Origin: Arthrobacter livingstonensis
GTDB lineage: Bacteria; Actinomycetota; Actinomycetes; Actinomycetales; Micrococcaceae
Assembly: GCF_003219815.1 (NCBI RefSeq)
Contig: NZ_QJVD01000012.1
Coordinates: forward strand, 78,969 to 142,968
DNA: 64,000 nt
Direction of reading: 5' to 3'
Within the stretch, counting starts at the first letter, position 1. Every line of letters starts with the position of its first letter. The translations under genes and the position numbers were made by a program. Positions 1 through 7,571 of this stretch are shown here, piece by piece. Under the pieces are notes generated by a model. It was not told the origin of the DNA, searched no databases, and was given only the letters and a program-made list of their open reading frames with translations.

Positions 1-144
1 CTGCTGGTGGAACAAAATGCGCGGGCCGCGCTGAAAATCACCAGCCGCGGCTACGTTATTGAACAGGGGGCCACCACCATGACCGGAACCGGTGCGGAAC
101 TGATGGCCGATTCACGCATTGTTGAGGCCTACCTGGGGTCGTAG
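1..144 (+). CDS. Branched-chain amino acid-type ABC transporter ATP-binding protein (LivF-like), C-terminal fragment
   Basis: The last 47 codons of a gene that begins outside the window. The reading frame opens with LLVEQNARAAL, the segment just after the H-loop region in LivF-type ATPases, and ends with the typical RIVEAYLG tail before TAG. LivF ATPases power high-affinity uptake of amino acids and related compounds. The next gene is a proline-racemase-family enzyme and a hydroxyproline degradation locus lies further on, so the transporter may import hydroxyproline or proline; that substrate is inferred from context only. Walker motifs are not visible because the 5' part is missing. Confidence 0.8.
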   Translation: MLVEQNARAALKITSRGYVIEQGATTMTGTGAELMADSRIVEAYLGS

Positions 145-177
145 TCGTTTTGCTGGGGAAGGTTGGGAGAGGGCGGC

Positions 178-1203
178 ATGAAGGTTGAATCGTGGGAAAT
201 TGAAACGGTGGATTACCACACGGCGGGCGAGCCGTTTCGGATTGTGCCGGCGCCGCCGTTCATGGTTCCCGGCGCCACCGTGCTCGAACGGCGAGAAAAC
301 GCGATGACGGGCGATGCCGACAAGCTGCGGCAGCTGCTGGTCAACGAACCCCGCGGACACGCGGACATGTACGGCGGCTTCATTGTCCCGCCCAACGATC
401 CCGGCGCCCACTTCGGCGTGCTGTTCTGGCACAAGGACGGCTTTTCGACGGCCTGCGGGCACGGGACCATCGCCCTCGGCGCCTGGGCGGTGCGCAGCGG
501 CCTAATCCGTACGGCGAACGACGGCGTCACGGACGTTGTCATTGACGTGCCGTCCGGGCGGGTCACGGCCCGGGTGGTGAAAATTGGCGGGCTTATCGAG
601 AAGGTCACCTTCCGCAACGTCCCTTCCTATGTGGTGGCCCGCGGCATCGAGGTGAAAACCGCGGACTTTGGAAGGCTGCGCGTCGACGTGCTCTGGGGCG
701 GGGCGCTGTACGCCGCACTGCCGGCACGGGAAGCGGGACTGGACGTCACGCCGTCGAACCTCCACCGGCTCATCAACGCCGGCCGCCAGGTGAAGGCCGC
801 GCTCGCCGACCACCCGGCCGCCCACCACCCCAGCGACACCCGGCTGGACGGGATTTACGGCACCATCTTCCATGAGCCGGTGGGCCCGGACAGCGGACTG
901 GCCCTGACGGGGGCGCTGGCGCAGCGCAACGTGACGATTTTCGCCGACGGGCAGGTGGACCGCTCGCCGTGCGGTTCCGGGACGGCGGCGCGCATGGCTG
1001 CGCTGACAGACTCCGGCGAGCTCGCGTACGGGGACGTGCTGGACCACTTTTCCATTATCGACTCGCACTTCACGGCCGAGGTGGTGGACCATTCCGAGGA
1101 CGGGGTGGTGGTGGAAGTGTCGGGGCGCGCTTTCCCCGTGGGCGAGGGCAAGTTCACCCTGGAGGCCGACGACGAACTGGGCCTGGGGTTCGTGTTGCGG
1201 TAA
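178..1203 (+). CDS. Proline racemase family protein (probable hydroxyproline/proline epimerase)
   Basis: A 341-aa member of the proline racemase superfamily, which inverts the alpha-carbon of proline or hydroxyproline with two cysteine acid/base residues. Both are present: Cys93 in ACGHGT and Cys265 in DRSPCGSGT. The N-terminal HTAGEP motif starts at residue 14. Two cysteines favour a racemase or epimerase over a trans-3-hydroxyproline dehydratase, where one position is normally Ser or Thr, although HTAGEPFRIV also occurs in dehydratase-like members. ATG 178 is preferred over TTG 163 because GGGAGAGG lies just upstream. It follows the LivF-like gene by 33 bp, so co-transcription is likely. 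A second family member lies at 6570, so the two may act on different isomers. Confidence 0.85.
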   Translation: MKVESWEIETVDYHTAGEPFRIVPAPPFMVPGATVLERRENAMTGDADKLRQLLVNEPRGHADMYGGFIVPPNDPGAHFGVLFWHKDGFSTACGHGTIALGAWAVRSGLIRTANDGVTDVVIDVPSGRVTARVVKIGGLIEKVTFRNVPSYVVARGIEVKTADFGRLRVDVLWGGALYAALPAREAGLDVTPSNLHRLINAGRQVKAALADHPAAHHPSDTRLDGIYGTIFHEPVGPDSGLALTGALAQRNVTIFADGQVDRSPCGSGTAARMAALTDSGELAYGDVLDHFSIIDSHFTAEVVDHSEDGVVVEVSGRAFPVGEGKFTLEADDELGLGFVLR

Positions 1204-1318
1204 AGCCGCAGCCAGGCTTGCGGCAGGCAGATGCCTGATGGAGTCAAGTGCGATTCCCAGCTCGGAGGCTTTCGTCATGTTCGCGGCCCGCGACATTGAA
1301 GCTCACAACAGTCCCGTT

Positions 1319-1372
1319 TGTGTCATACCGAATTTACAAAAATTGACATGCGTGACCGAAGTGTGTCATATT
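1319..1372 (+). promoter_or_regulatory. Candidate promoter of the circular bacteriocin cluster with a flanking direct repeat
   Basis: A perfect -35 hexamer TTGACA (1343-1348) is followed by the AT-rich CATATT (1367-1372, 18-bp spacer) or TCATAT (1366-1371, 17-bp spacer). The 9-bp direct repeat TGTGTCATA occurs at 1319-1327 and 1362-1370, the second copy overlapping the -10, 43 bp apart. This could be a regulator site. Transcription would start near 1378-1380, which favours ATG 1425 over ATG 1383 as the translation start. A weak hairpin (GCCGCA/TGCGGC, 1205-1224, no T-tract) follows the upstream gene and is at best a poor terminator. Confidence 0.55.
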
Positions 1373-1424
1373 TTTCAAACGAATGGAGATACTATTCGCG
1401 ACTCACACTGAATTGGGGTTCATT

Positions 1425-1700
1425 ATGGAAACAAGCACGTACGCATCAAAGCGTTCCATTGCTGTTGCGGGGTTGATCAGTTTCGTCGGCATCGCCTTCG
1501 CGACGGTCAGTGTCATGTACGTTGCCGGCATGTTCGGCATCTCGGCGTCGCTCGCCGGCCAGATCGTCAGTGCAGTTGAAGTTGGAGGCATCGCTCTTGC
1601 GATTGTCATGGGGCTGTTGAGCGGTGGCGTTGGTGCTGCGGCTGTTGCGACGGCCCGATGGGCGATTGCTCGATGGGGCAGAAACATCGCCATTGCCTGA
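1425..1700 (+). CDS. Circular bacteriocin precursor (AS-48/circularin/amylocyclicin-like)
   Basis: A 91-aa precursor. Residues 37-52 (FGISASLAGQIVSAVE) resemble FGIPAAVAGTVLNVVE of enterocin AS-48 and LGIS-type starts of amylocyclicin. Residues 66-91 run from a Gly-rich turn (SGGVG) into an amphipathic helix with Arg78, Trp79, Arg83, Trp84 and Arg86 and a hydrophobic end (NIAIA). That is the family layout: alpha-helices, few charges, net positive. By alignment the mature peptide probably begins near Val33 (VAGMFG, compare VAGALG of circularin A), giving a 32-aa leader and a ring of about 59 residues closed between residues 33 and 91; the exact cut is inferred. ATG 1425 is preferred over ATG 1383 because GGGG lies 6-7 nt upstream and the predicted transcript starts near 1380. 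The next gene is a DUF95/SpoIIM protein, a known companion of this class. Confidence 0.82.
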   Translation: METSTYASKRSIAVAGLISFVGIAFATVSVMYVAGMFGISASLAGQIVSAVEVGGIALAIVMGLLSGGVGAAAVATARWAIARWGRNIAIA

Positions 1701-1746
1701 CCTTCCTTCCCAAAGCTGACCGGCCATGGGTGCCAAGGAGAGCAGC

Positions 1747-2277
1747 ATGTATACACGTTTAGGTGCCACTGCGCTTTCCTTGGTACTCATGGTCGGCGGG
1801 ATCGCCATTGGCTTCCAGACTGATCTCGCCAGCGCAATAGTGCTGGACCGCAATGGCATAGCACAAGAATCCTGGGGTGCGGTCTTTCTCGGGGTCATCA
1901 TTTCTAACGGTCCAGCGCTATGCCTAGTCTATGGAGGCGTTCTGAGCGGTGGACTCCTGACACTCATCGCCTGGCCCATAATTTCGATCTACATTGGCTC
2001 GACAATGCGAACAGGGATCAACATTATGGGTGTAGAAGGTGTAGCCGGAGCGATTTGGGCATACGCGCCCGTTGAATTCGTGGCGCTGGCCCTAGCTGCC
2101 GCAGCCGGAATGATGCCAGTTGCCGCAGCCGTTTGGGCCTCCCTATCGACCGGGGGCTCAAACCGTCCCTTACGGGCCTATCTCAATGAGTTTCCACACA
2201 CGCTAAGGTTCTTCGGTATCGCTGTAGTTACACTCCTTGCGGCCGCAGCAATTGAAGCGTTCGTCATCACAAACTGA
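1747..2277 (+). CDS. SpoIIM/DUF95-family membrane protein of the bacteriocin cluster
   Basis: A 176-aa integral membrane protein with about five hydrophobic segments. It fits the stage II sporulation protein M (DUF95) family: an N-rich turn with GGVLSGG, a central APVEFVALALAAAAG segment matching the usual PHG..E..A....AG..G motif, and a terminal LLAAAAIEAFVIT matching the family's AA..IE..IT ending. DUF95 proteins are typical partners of circular bacteriocin genes and are implicated in maturation, export or immunity. ATG 1747 is chosen over ATG 1726 because AAGGAG (1735-1740) sits 6 nt upstream. It follows the precursor gene by 46 bp on the same strand. Confidence 0.75.
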   Translation: MYTRLGATALSLVLMVGGIAIGFQTDLASAIVLDRNGIAQESWGAVFLGVIISNGPALCLVYGGVLSGGLLTLIAWPIISIYIGSTMRTGINIMGVEGVAGAIWAYAPVEFVALALAAAAGMMPVAAAVWASLSTGGSNRPLRAYLNEFPHTLRFFGIAVVTLLAAAAIEAFVITN

Positions 2278-2296
2278 TAGCAGAGAGGCGCACTCC

Positions 2297-2890
2297 TTGG
2301 GGAATTCAAAGAACAACACCACGACTCCAATCCTTTCTCCCGTTCCTGCTGACGCCGTGAAGGGCCGTTTCCAGAGAAATACGAGCCCCACTTGGTGGGT
2401 GCTTGCGTTTCTGGCGGTTCTCTTCATCCTCGTTTTCCGTTTGCAACTGCTTCAGCCCGAAGTGGCGGCCCGAGTTGCGGCTTCAGCCGCTGCAGTGAAT
2501 ATCGAGGATGATTCGGTGGTAGGTCTGGCGACGGGCATAGGCTCGTATCTGGGCATCATTCTGTCGGCAGCTTTTACATCCGTCTACTTCTCAGTGGCCT
2601 CGACAATCGAATCTCGAGTCCTGCCTGGCCTCAAACGTGGGCGGGGTCGACTTCAGGTTGGTCTGCTGGGGGCCGTCTCCATCGTTTCACTTGTAGGAAT
2701 TCAGCTGTTTAGTCTGCTGGCCGGACTTCAATCGCCCAAAGCGCATTGGGGGAGCTACCTGTTTGTGTTGGCCATTGCCGCTGCTGTTCCGCTGTGGTTC
2801 CACTCGATATGGTCGGGGCTCAGTCGTGCCGTAATTGTGTGGATGTTTGGCATTTCCGTCGTAATTGCCGCCACATCGCTTCTCTTTTAG
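2297..2890 (+). CDS. Polytopic membrane protein of the bacteriocin cluster, function unknown
   Basis: About 197 aa. A polar N-terminal tail rich in Asn, Thr and Ser (about 30 residues) is followed by roughly five membrane segments, the first being WWVLAFLAVLFILVF and the last VIVWMFGISVVIAATSLLF. No catalytic motif was seen; the layout is loosely like Yip1-type membrane proteins, but that is only an impression. The start is uncertain: TTG 2297 has GAGAGG 8 nt upstream, and GTG 2357 is an alternative. The frame also stays open upstream into the 1747 gene. Position in a tight same-strand series suggests a role in bacteriocin maturation, export or self-protection. Confidence 0.6.
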   Translation: MGNSKNNTTTPILSPVPADAVKGRFQRNTSPTWWVLAFLAVLFILVFRLQLLQPEVAARVAASAAAVNIEDDSVVGLATGIGSYLGIILSAAFTSVYFSVASTIESRVLPGLKRGRGRLQVGLLGAVSIVSLVGIQLFSLLAGLQSPKAHWGSYLFVLAIAAAVPLWFHSIWSGLSRAVIVWMFGISVVIAATSLLF

Positions 2891-2902
2891 ACAGGATTAT
2901 TC

Positions 2903-3265
2903 ATGGTCTACTTTTCAAAATTCCGCAGCTGGGGCATCCGGCTCGTTGCCTCATTCGTCGGCGTGAGTCTCTTGCTCACTTTTGGTTTTGGTAATCGCGG
3001 AAATGCCGTTGTTTGGGGAGCTGCCATAGTGGCGATCATAGCCATCTTGGTATTGGTACTTCTTCGGCACCGCGGCACTAGGATCAGCGCCACGCTCTTT
3101 TTGCTTGCCGGTATCAGTGGCGCAGTGTTTGCCTCCGGCGCCGGTCTGGGTTGGCCGGCGGCCCTTCCCCTCTGGCTCTGGATTGCCACAGCGCTCGGGC
3201 TGGCCACCGTGGGAATTGTTGAGGATGCGGACACGACTCAAACACGATCAACCAGCAGGCTGTGA
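2903..3265 (+). CDS. Small four-helix membrane protein, candidate immunity or accessory factor
   Basis: A 120-aa hydrophobic protein with about four membrane segments and a short polar C-terminal tail (EDADTTQTRSTSRL). ATG 2903 follows the previous stop by 12 nt, with AGGA 6 nt upstream. No named family was recognised. Circular bacteriocin clusters usually carry a small hydrophobic immunity protein. Known ones are often only 50-60 aa, so this protein, or the one at 2297, is the best candidate by size and position only. It could equally be a transporter or maturation subunit. Confidence 0.6.
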   Translation: MVYFSKFRSWGIRLVASFVGVSLLLTFGFGNRGNAVVWGAAIVAIIAILVLVLLRHRGTRISATLFLLAGISGAVFASGAGLGWPAALPLWLWIATALGLATVGIVEDADTTQTRSTSRL

Positions 3266-3268
3266 AGA

Positions 3269-4783
3269 GTGTCCGGGGGACGTTCCGCGGCGACTGCTTT
3301 CGCCGGAGTTCGAATACTCTCCGCCCTGGGGTGGCGCGTATCAGTGAAACTTCTCATCTGGGTCGGAGCCACGCTTGCAGTTTGCGCGGCCATCGTTGTC
3401 TTCGCGCTGTCCTTGATCTTGTGCCGTGCCATCCTTGTTGCCAAAGACGTTGGTCACATATCCAGGATTCTGGACGACGGAGCTCTGGTTTCAGCTCTCG
3501 CTGTGGCCGCGTGCGCCTATATTGGCATCGGGACTTGTGCCCGAGAATTGCTGAGCGCACGGCGCTTTTCCGTCCGGTTCAGTCCCAACAGGGGCCTGTT
3601 CCGTGCACTCGATATTTCGATGCGAGACGTTTTCCTAGTCGAATATGGCCCCCGCGCGATTCTCATTTTGTTGATGACCTTGGCCATCTGTGCTGGAAGT
3701 GCTCTCGCACTCTCAACTAATGGCGGGGCGGCTGAATCTGGGGGACGACTTTTGTGGGTTGTTCCGGCCGTAGTCGTGTCAGCTTGGCTGGTGCTTTGCA
3801 CGTATTTGGCGTCACATGATCCTCGTCCGAAATCGGCCCGGACGTCGTGGCTATTGCGACTGACCGGAGGCCTGCTGGCTTGGGGCCCGGCCTTTGGACT
3901 CGCTCTGGTGCTCTCTTCTGGCCTAAATACATCGATTGCAGGACCTGTGCCCCGATTACCTTCTTCTGCGGTAGCTGGGTCTGTTGTTGTCGCGACGGCA
4001 TTCGTCCTGCTGTGCGTGGGTGCGGTCGTGCGGAACCTCAGATGCATGGCCCGCGACTCGTTTGCCCTCGGAACTGTCGGCCCCATGCCCCATCGTTCAC
4101 CGCTTCGGAACTGGAATCCGAAGACGTTGAGCATGTTCTTCCTCATACGCAACATAACGGGGACCAGGAATTTTGGGATCTTAAAAGGAATTGCCACCGG
4201 TCTCGGCCTCCTCGGCGCGGCGGCCCTAGGCTTCAGGATGGGTGGTATCCACTTGGAAGCCGTGGGGATGACTCCGCAAATTCTGAATATCCTCAATTTC
4301 TTGCTATTCACGCTCGCCGTGATTGCCATTGAAGTCATTGCCAAGGACAACAGCCCAATTTCCCTCCTTCCACGTCTGCGATTTCTTTGGGAGTCCGGCC
4401 TCTCGTCCCGGTTTCTAGCCGCATCGGTTCTTCTTGTCCTTGGCCTGTTGGTATCCCTGCTGCTCATTCCACCGTTTGCTCTCCTGGCCTGGGCCACTTT
4501 GGGTGTCCTTCCGTGGGCGGGGCTCCTGATCCCGTGGGGCGCCATGATGGCGAGTCTGGCTGGAGGCACTATCAGTAAGGCCAGTGTCCTTCAGCCCGAC
4601 GGGTCCTCAGAACCGTCTTTGGCGGCAGCCCTCATTTCAGTTGCACTTGCCCTCCCCTGCCTGGGGCTGGCCACCCTGTCGGCGCCCGGACCGGCTGCAG
4701 GTTTTTTATACGTCGTCCTATTGTCAGGAGCGAGCGCACTATGCCTACGCCACAGAATTCAGCAACAGCCATCGCATTCGTAG
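3269..4783 (+). CDS. Large polytopic membrane protein, probable ABC-type permease of the bacteriocin cluster
   Basis: A 504-aa protein made almost entirely of hydrophobic segments (about 12) with short polar loops and no signal for soluble domains. It overlaps the ATPase gene at 4741 by 43 bp in another frame, so translational coupling and a permease/ATPase pair are likely. In size and position it may play the part of the large membrane maturation protein of other circular bacteriocin loci (As-48B-like), but no motif proves this. The start is uncertain: GTG 3269 lies 3 nt after the previous stop with little Shine-Dalgarno support, while GTG 3344 has GGGGTGG upstream and would give about 479 aa starting MKLLIW. 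Confidence 0.6.
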   Translation: MSGGRSAATAFAGVRILSALGWRVSVKLLIWVGATLAVCAAIVVFALSLILCRAILVAKDVGHISRILDDGALVSALAVAACAYIGIGTCARELLSARRFSVRFSPNRGLFRALDISMRDVFLVEYGPRAILILLMTLAICAGSALALSTNGGAAESGGRLLWVVPAVVVSAWLVLCTYLASHDPRPKSARTSWLLRLTGGLLAWGPAFGLALVLSSGLNTSIAGPVPRLPSSAVAGSVVVATAFVLLCVGAVVRNLRCMARDSFALGTVGPMPHRSPLRNWNPKTLSMFFLIRNITGTRNFGILKGIATGLGLLGAAALGFRMGGIHLEAVGMTPQILNILNFLLFTLAVIAIEVIAKDNSPISLLPRLRFLWESGLSSRFLAASVLLVLGLLVSLLLIPPFALLAWATLGVLPWAGLLIPWGAMMASLAGGTISKASVLQPDGSSEPSLAAALISVALALPCLGLATLSAPGPAAGFLYVVLLSGASALCLRHRIQQQPSHS

Positions 4784-5427
4784 GGGTCACTGTGGGCTAC
4801 GAGAAAGGGAAACCTGTTCTAACGAACGCCGATCTTTCGCTTGCCGGTCCAGGACTCTTTCATCTTCAGGGGCCTAACGGTTCCGGAAAGTCAACGTTTG
4901 TGGAATTGGCAAGCGGATATTTGCGCCCATCGAAGGGAGTCGTCGAGGTCTTCGGTTCGCAGGCGAACAGTCCGGTGGCGCGAGACCACAGGAGGGTGTG
5001 CCGTGCGGAACCGGCATTGTTTCCTTCCATGACCGTCCACGACCACATTGTCCTTGCCTGCATTGCCAGAGATGCCGACAAGTCGGTCGCTCTGGCGCGA
5101 GCGGAACGGCTGGGTGTGGGGCCTTGGCTCAACGAAAATGCCGGCAACTTGTCCACGGGAAACCGGCGGAAACTTTGGTACGTGATGAGCACTGTCGGCG
5201 CTTTCGATCTGGCGATTCTCGACGAACCATTCAATGGACTAGACGAGGACGGGCTAAGGGAAGTTTCCGACGAGATACTGTCCTGGTCGGACAAGGCAGC
5301 CGTTGTCCTCATTGCGCACTCCCTACCCGGCGTGCTCGCCCGTGCCGCACCGGTGTTCATGACGGATCTGAACACTTCAGTTTCGGTGCAACGCTCGGGA
5401 AGTCACTCTGGCACGGATCGCGCTTGA
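4741..5427 (+). CDS. ABC transporter ATP-binding protein of the bacteriocin cluster
   Basis: A 228-aa stand-alone nucleotide-binding domain. It has Walker A GPNGSGKST (residues 44-52), an ABC signature of the unusual form LSTGN (137-141), Walker B LAILDEP (157-163) and the H-loop His193 in IAHS. The Q-loop Gln is replaced in RAEPALFPSMT, as in CcmA-like export ATPases. ATG 4741 has AGGAG 10 nt upstream and overlaps the end of the membrane gene before it. Together they probably form an exporter used for bacteriocin release, immunity or both. The C-terminus is short and polar. This is the last gene of the low-GC island. Confidence 0.8.
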   Translation: MPTPQNSATAIAFVGVTVGYEKGKPVLTNADLSLAGPGLFHLQGPNGSGKSTFVELASGYLRPSKGVVEVFGSQANSPVARDHRRVCRAEPALFPSMTVHDHIVLACIARDADKSVALARAERLGVGPWLNENAGNLSTGNRRKLWYVMSTVGAFDLAILDEPFNGLDEDGLREVSDEILSWSDKAAVVLIAHSLPGVLARAAPVFMTDLNTSVSVQRSGSHSGTDRA

Positions 5428-5581
5428 TTCTCGCGCCAACCTTTGGGAATTGGAGGTCGAGGGGGGTGCACCACCAGACTCTGGGATGATGGTGGACCGG
5501 GTTGTGGCGGTCGTACACCTCACTGATTTGCCGCTACATGCGGTGGGCTTAGCCGCTGACGGGCGCCAATGCAGGCACTAG

Positions 5582-5601
5582 TATTATGTGACATTGTACT
5601 G
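5582..5601 (+). promoter_or_regulatory. Putative -10 and GntR-type operator upstream of the hydroxyproline operon
   Basis: ATGTGACATTGTACTG (5586-5601) overlaps a TATTAT hexamer (5582-5587). The site matches 13 of 16 bases with one upstream of the gntR gene (10306-10321) and 13 of 16 with one just before the FAD oxidase gene (11446-11461). A GntR/FCD regulator encoded at 10369 is the natural candidate to bind. The remaining gap from 5428 holds no gene that I can support. Confidence 0.5.
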
Positions 5602-5652
5602 TTATGCTGAGAGCAGTCGCTTACCTGTTAATTAGTGGCAAAGGAGCCTCTC

Positions 5653-6558
5653 ATGACAACCCGCACCCAGCCCTGGCAGGGCATCCACGTGGCGACTGCC
5701 CTGGCGTTCAATGATGACGGCAGCGTGGACCACGCATCCTTTGGCGATCATGTGGCCTGGCTGGCCGAGAACGGCTGCGACGGCGTGTGCCCGAACGGCT
5801 CCCTGGGCGAGTACCAGACATTGACGGCCGAGGAGCGGGCCAAGGTGGTCGAAACCGCCGTCGCCGCCTCCCCGGAAGGCTTCACCGTGATGCCGGGCGT
5901 TGCAGCGTACGGCGCCGACGAATCCCGCCGCTGGGCCGAGCAGGCCCGCGACGCCGGTGCCGCCTCGGTGCTGGCCCTGCCGCCCAACACCTTCAAGGCC
6001 GATGATGACACCGTGGTGGCGCACTACCGGGAGGTCGCGAAGGCGGGGCTGCCCGTGGTGGCCTACAACAACCCGTACGACACGAAGGTGGACCTGGTGC
6101 CGTCACTGCTGGCGCGCCTGCATGAAGAAGGCTTGATCGTGGCCGTGAAGGAATTCACCGGGGATGTACGCCGCGCCTATGAGATCGCGGAACTGGCACC
6201 GGAGCTGGATTTGCTGGTTGGTTCCGACGACGTCCTCCTGGAGCTGGGCCTGGCCGGGGCCGTCGGCTGGATTGCAGGCTACCCCAACGCAATTCCGCAA
6301 AGCACCGTGGAGCTGTACAAGCTGGCGACCAGCGGCGTGGCGGAGGACATCATGGCGGCGCTGCCCATCTACCGCGACCTCCACCCGCTGCTTCGCTGGG
6401 ACTCCAAGCCCGAATTTGTCCAGTCGATCAAGCTGTCCATGGACCTTGCCGGGCGAAAGGGCGGCGCCTGCCGCCAACCGCGCCTGCCGCTGCCGGCCGA
6501 ACTGGCTGCCCGGATCACCGCCGACACCCGGGCCGTGCTGGCCAAGGGCTACAAGTAA
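5653..6558 (+). CDS. DapA-family lyase, probable delta1-pyrroline-4-hydroxy-2-carboxylate deaminase
   Basis: A 301-aa class I aldolase fold protein of the dihydrodipicolinate synthase family, with the Schiff-base lysine Lys166 (VAVKEFTGD), the catalytic Tyr138 (VVAYNNPY) and a GSLGEY segment near residue 49. True DapA is unlikely because every neighbour belongs to hydroxyproline breakdown. There a DapA homologue (LhpC/HypD type) deaminates delta1-pyrroline-4-hydroxy-2-carboxylate to alpha-ketoglutarate semialdehyde. ATG 5653 has AAGGAG 6 nt upstream and is preferred to an in-frame GTG at 5635. The epimerase gene follows after 11 bp. Confidence 0.78.
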   Translation: MTTRTQPWQGIHVATALAFNDDGSVDHASFGDHVAWLAENGCDGVCPNGSLGEYQTLTAEERAKVVETAVAASPEGFTVMPGVAAYGADESRRWAEQARDAGAASVLALPPNTFKADDDTVVAHYREVAKAGLPVVAYNNPYDTKVDLVPSLLARLHEEGLIVAVKEFTGDVRRAYEIAELAPELDLLVGSDDVLLELGLAGAVGWIAGYPNAIPQSTVELYKLATSGVAEDIMAALPIYRDLHPLLRWDSKPEFVQSIKLSMDLAGRKGGACRQPRLPLPAELAARITADTRAVLAKGYK

Positions 6559-6569
6559 AGGAATAGTCC

Positions 6570-7571
6570 ATGCGCTCCAAGCGGGTCTTCCACTCCGTGG
6601 AATCCCACACCGAGGGAATGCCCACCCGCGTCATCACCGGCGGTGTGGGCACCATCCCCGGAGCCACGATGGCCGAGCGCCGCCAGTGGTTCATGGACAA
6701 CAGCGACGACGTCCGAACCCTGCTGATGTACGAGCCCCGCGGCCACGCATCCATGAGCGGCGCCATCCTGCAGCCGCCCACCCGGCCCGACGCCGACTAC
6801 GGCGTCCTGTTCATTGAGGTCTCCGGACTGCTGCCCATGTGCGGGCACGGGACCATCGGCGTGGCCACCGTGCTGGTGGAAACCGGCATGGTCCCGGTGG
6901 TGGAGCCGGTGACCACCATCCGGCTGGACACCCCGGCCGGCCTCGTCATCGCCGAGGTCGCGGTGGAGGGCGGTGCGGCAAAGTCCGTCACCATCCGCAA
7001 CGTCCCATCGTTTTCGCTGGCCCTGGACCAAAGGGTGGGCGTGGAAGGCATTGGCGAGGTCCGTTACGACATGGCCTTTGGCGGCAACTTTTACGCCATC
7101 GTGGAGCTGGCCGAACTGGAACTGCCCTTCGACCGTGCGGAGAAGGACCGGCTGCTGGATGCCGGCCTGAAGATCATGGCCGCCATCAACACCCAAAATC
7201 CGCCGGTGCACCCGGAGCGGGCCGACATCAGCGGCTGCCACCACGTGTGTTTATTGGCCCCCGGCTCCACGGCCAAACATTCGCGCCACGCCATGACCAT
7301 CTACCCGGGCTGGTTTGACCGCTCACCGTGCGGCACGGGCACCAGCGCGCGCATGGCCCAGCTGCACGCCCGCGGCGCACTGGCCCTCAACACCGACTTC
7401 GTGAATGAATCCTTCATCGGCACGCAGTTCACCGGCCGGCTGGTGGAAGAAACCACGGTGGGCGGGCTGCCCGCCGTCGTCCCCACCATCACTGGGCGGG
7501 CCTGGGTGACGGGCACCGCCCAGTATCACCTGGACCCCGACGACCCCTTCCAGGCCGGGTTCCTGTTATGA
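6570..7571 (+). CDS. 4-hydroxyproline 2-epimerase (proline racemase family)
   Basis: A 333-aa proline racemase family enzyme predicted to convert trans-4-hydroxy-L-proline to cis-4-hydroxy-D-proline, the first step of the pathway. Both catalytic cysteines are present: Cys91 in MCGHGT and Cys254 in DRSPCGTGT. The N-terminal motif is ESHTEGMPTRV. AAAGGA precedes ATG 6570. The stop overlaps the aconitase X start (ATGA at 7568), showing translational coupling. The surrounding D-hydroxyproline dehydrogenase, deaminase and semialdehyde dehydrogenase genes support the 4-hydroxyproline assignment over plain proline racemase. Confidence 0.82.
   Translation: MRSKRVFHSVESHTEGMPTRVITGGVGTIPGATMAERRQWFMDNSDDVRTLLMYEPRGHASMSGAILQPPTRPDADYGVLFIEVSGLLPMCGHGTIGVATVLVETGMVPVVEPVTTIRLDTPAGLVIAEVAVEGGAAKSVTIRNVPSFSLALDQRVGVEGIGEVRYDMAFGGNFYAIVELAELELPFDRAEKDRLLDAGLKIMAAINTQNPPVHPERADISGCHHVCLLAPGSTAKHSRHAMTIYPGWFDRSPCGTGTSARMAQLHARGALALNTDFVNESFIGTQFTGRLVEETTVGGLPAVVPTITGRAWVTGTAQYHLDPDDPFQAGFLL

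Noticed and set aside
1383-1424. ATG 1383 as the bacteriocin start
   Set aside because: It would begin almost at the predicted transcription start and has no ribosome-binding site; ATG 1425 has GGGG at suitable distance.
5440-5580. Possible transposase remnant between the bacteriocin cluster and the hydroxyproline operon
   Set aside because: Short translated stretches on both strands hit stops quickly and matched no transposase motif that I recognise.
5653-6558. Dihydrodipicolinate synthase for lysine synthesis
   Set aside because: The fold fits, but all neighbours belong to hydroxyproline catabolism, so the deaminase role is preferred.
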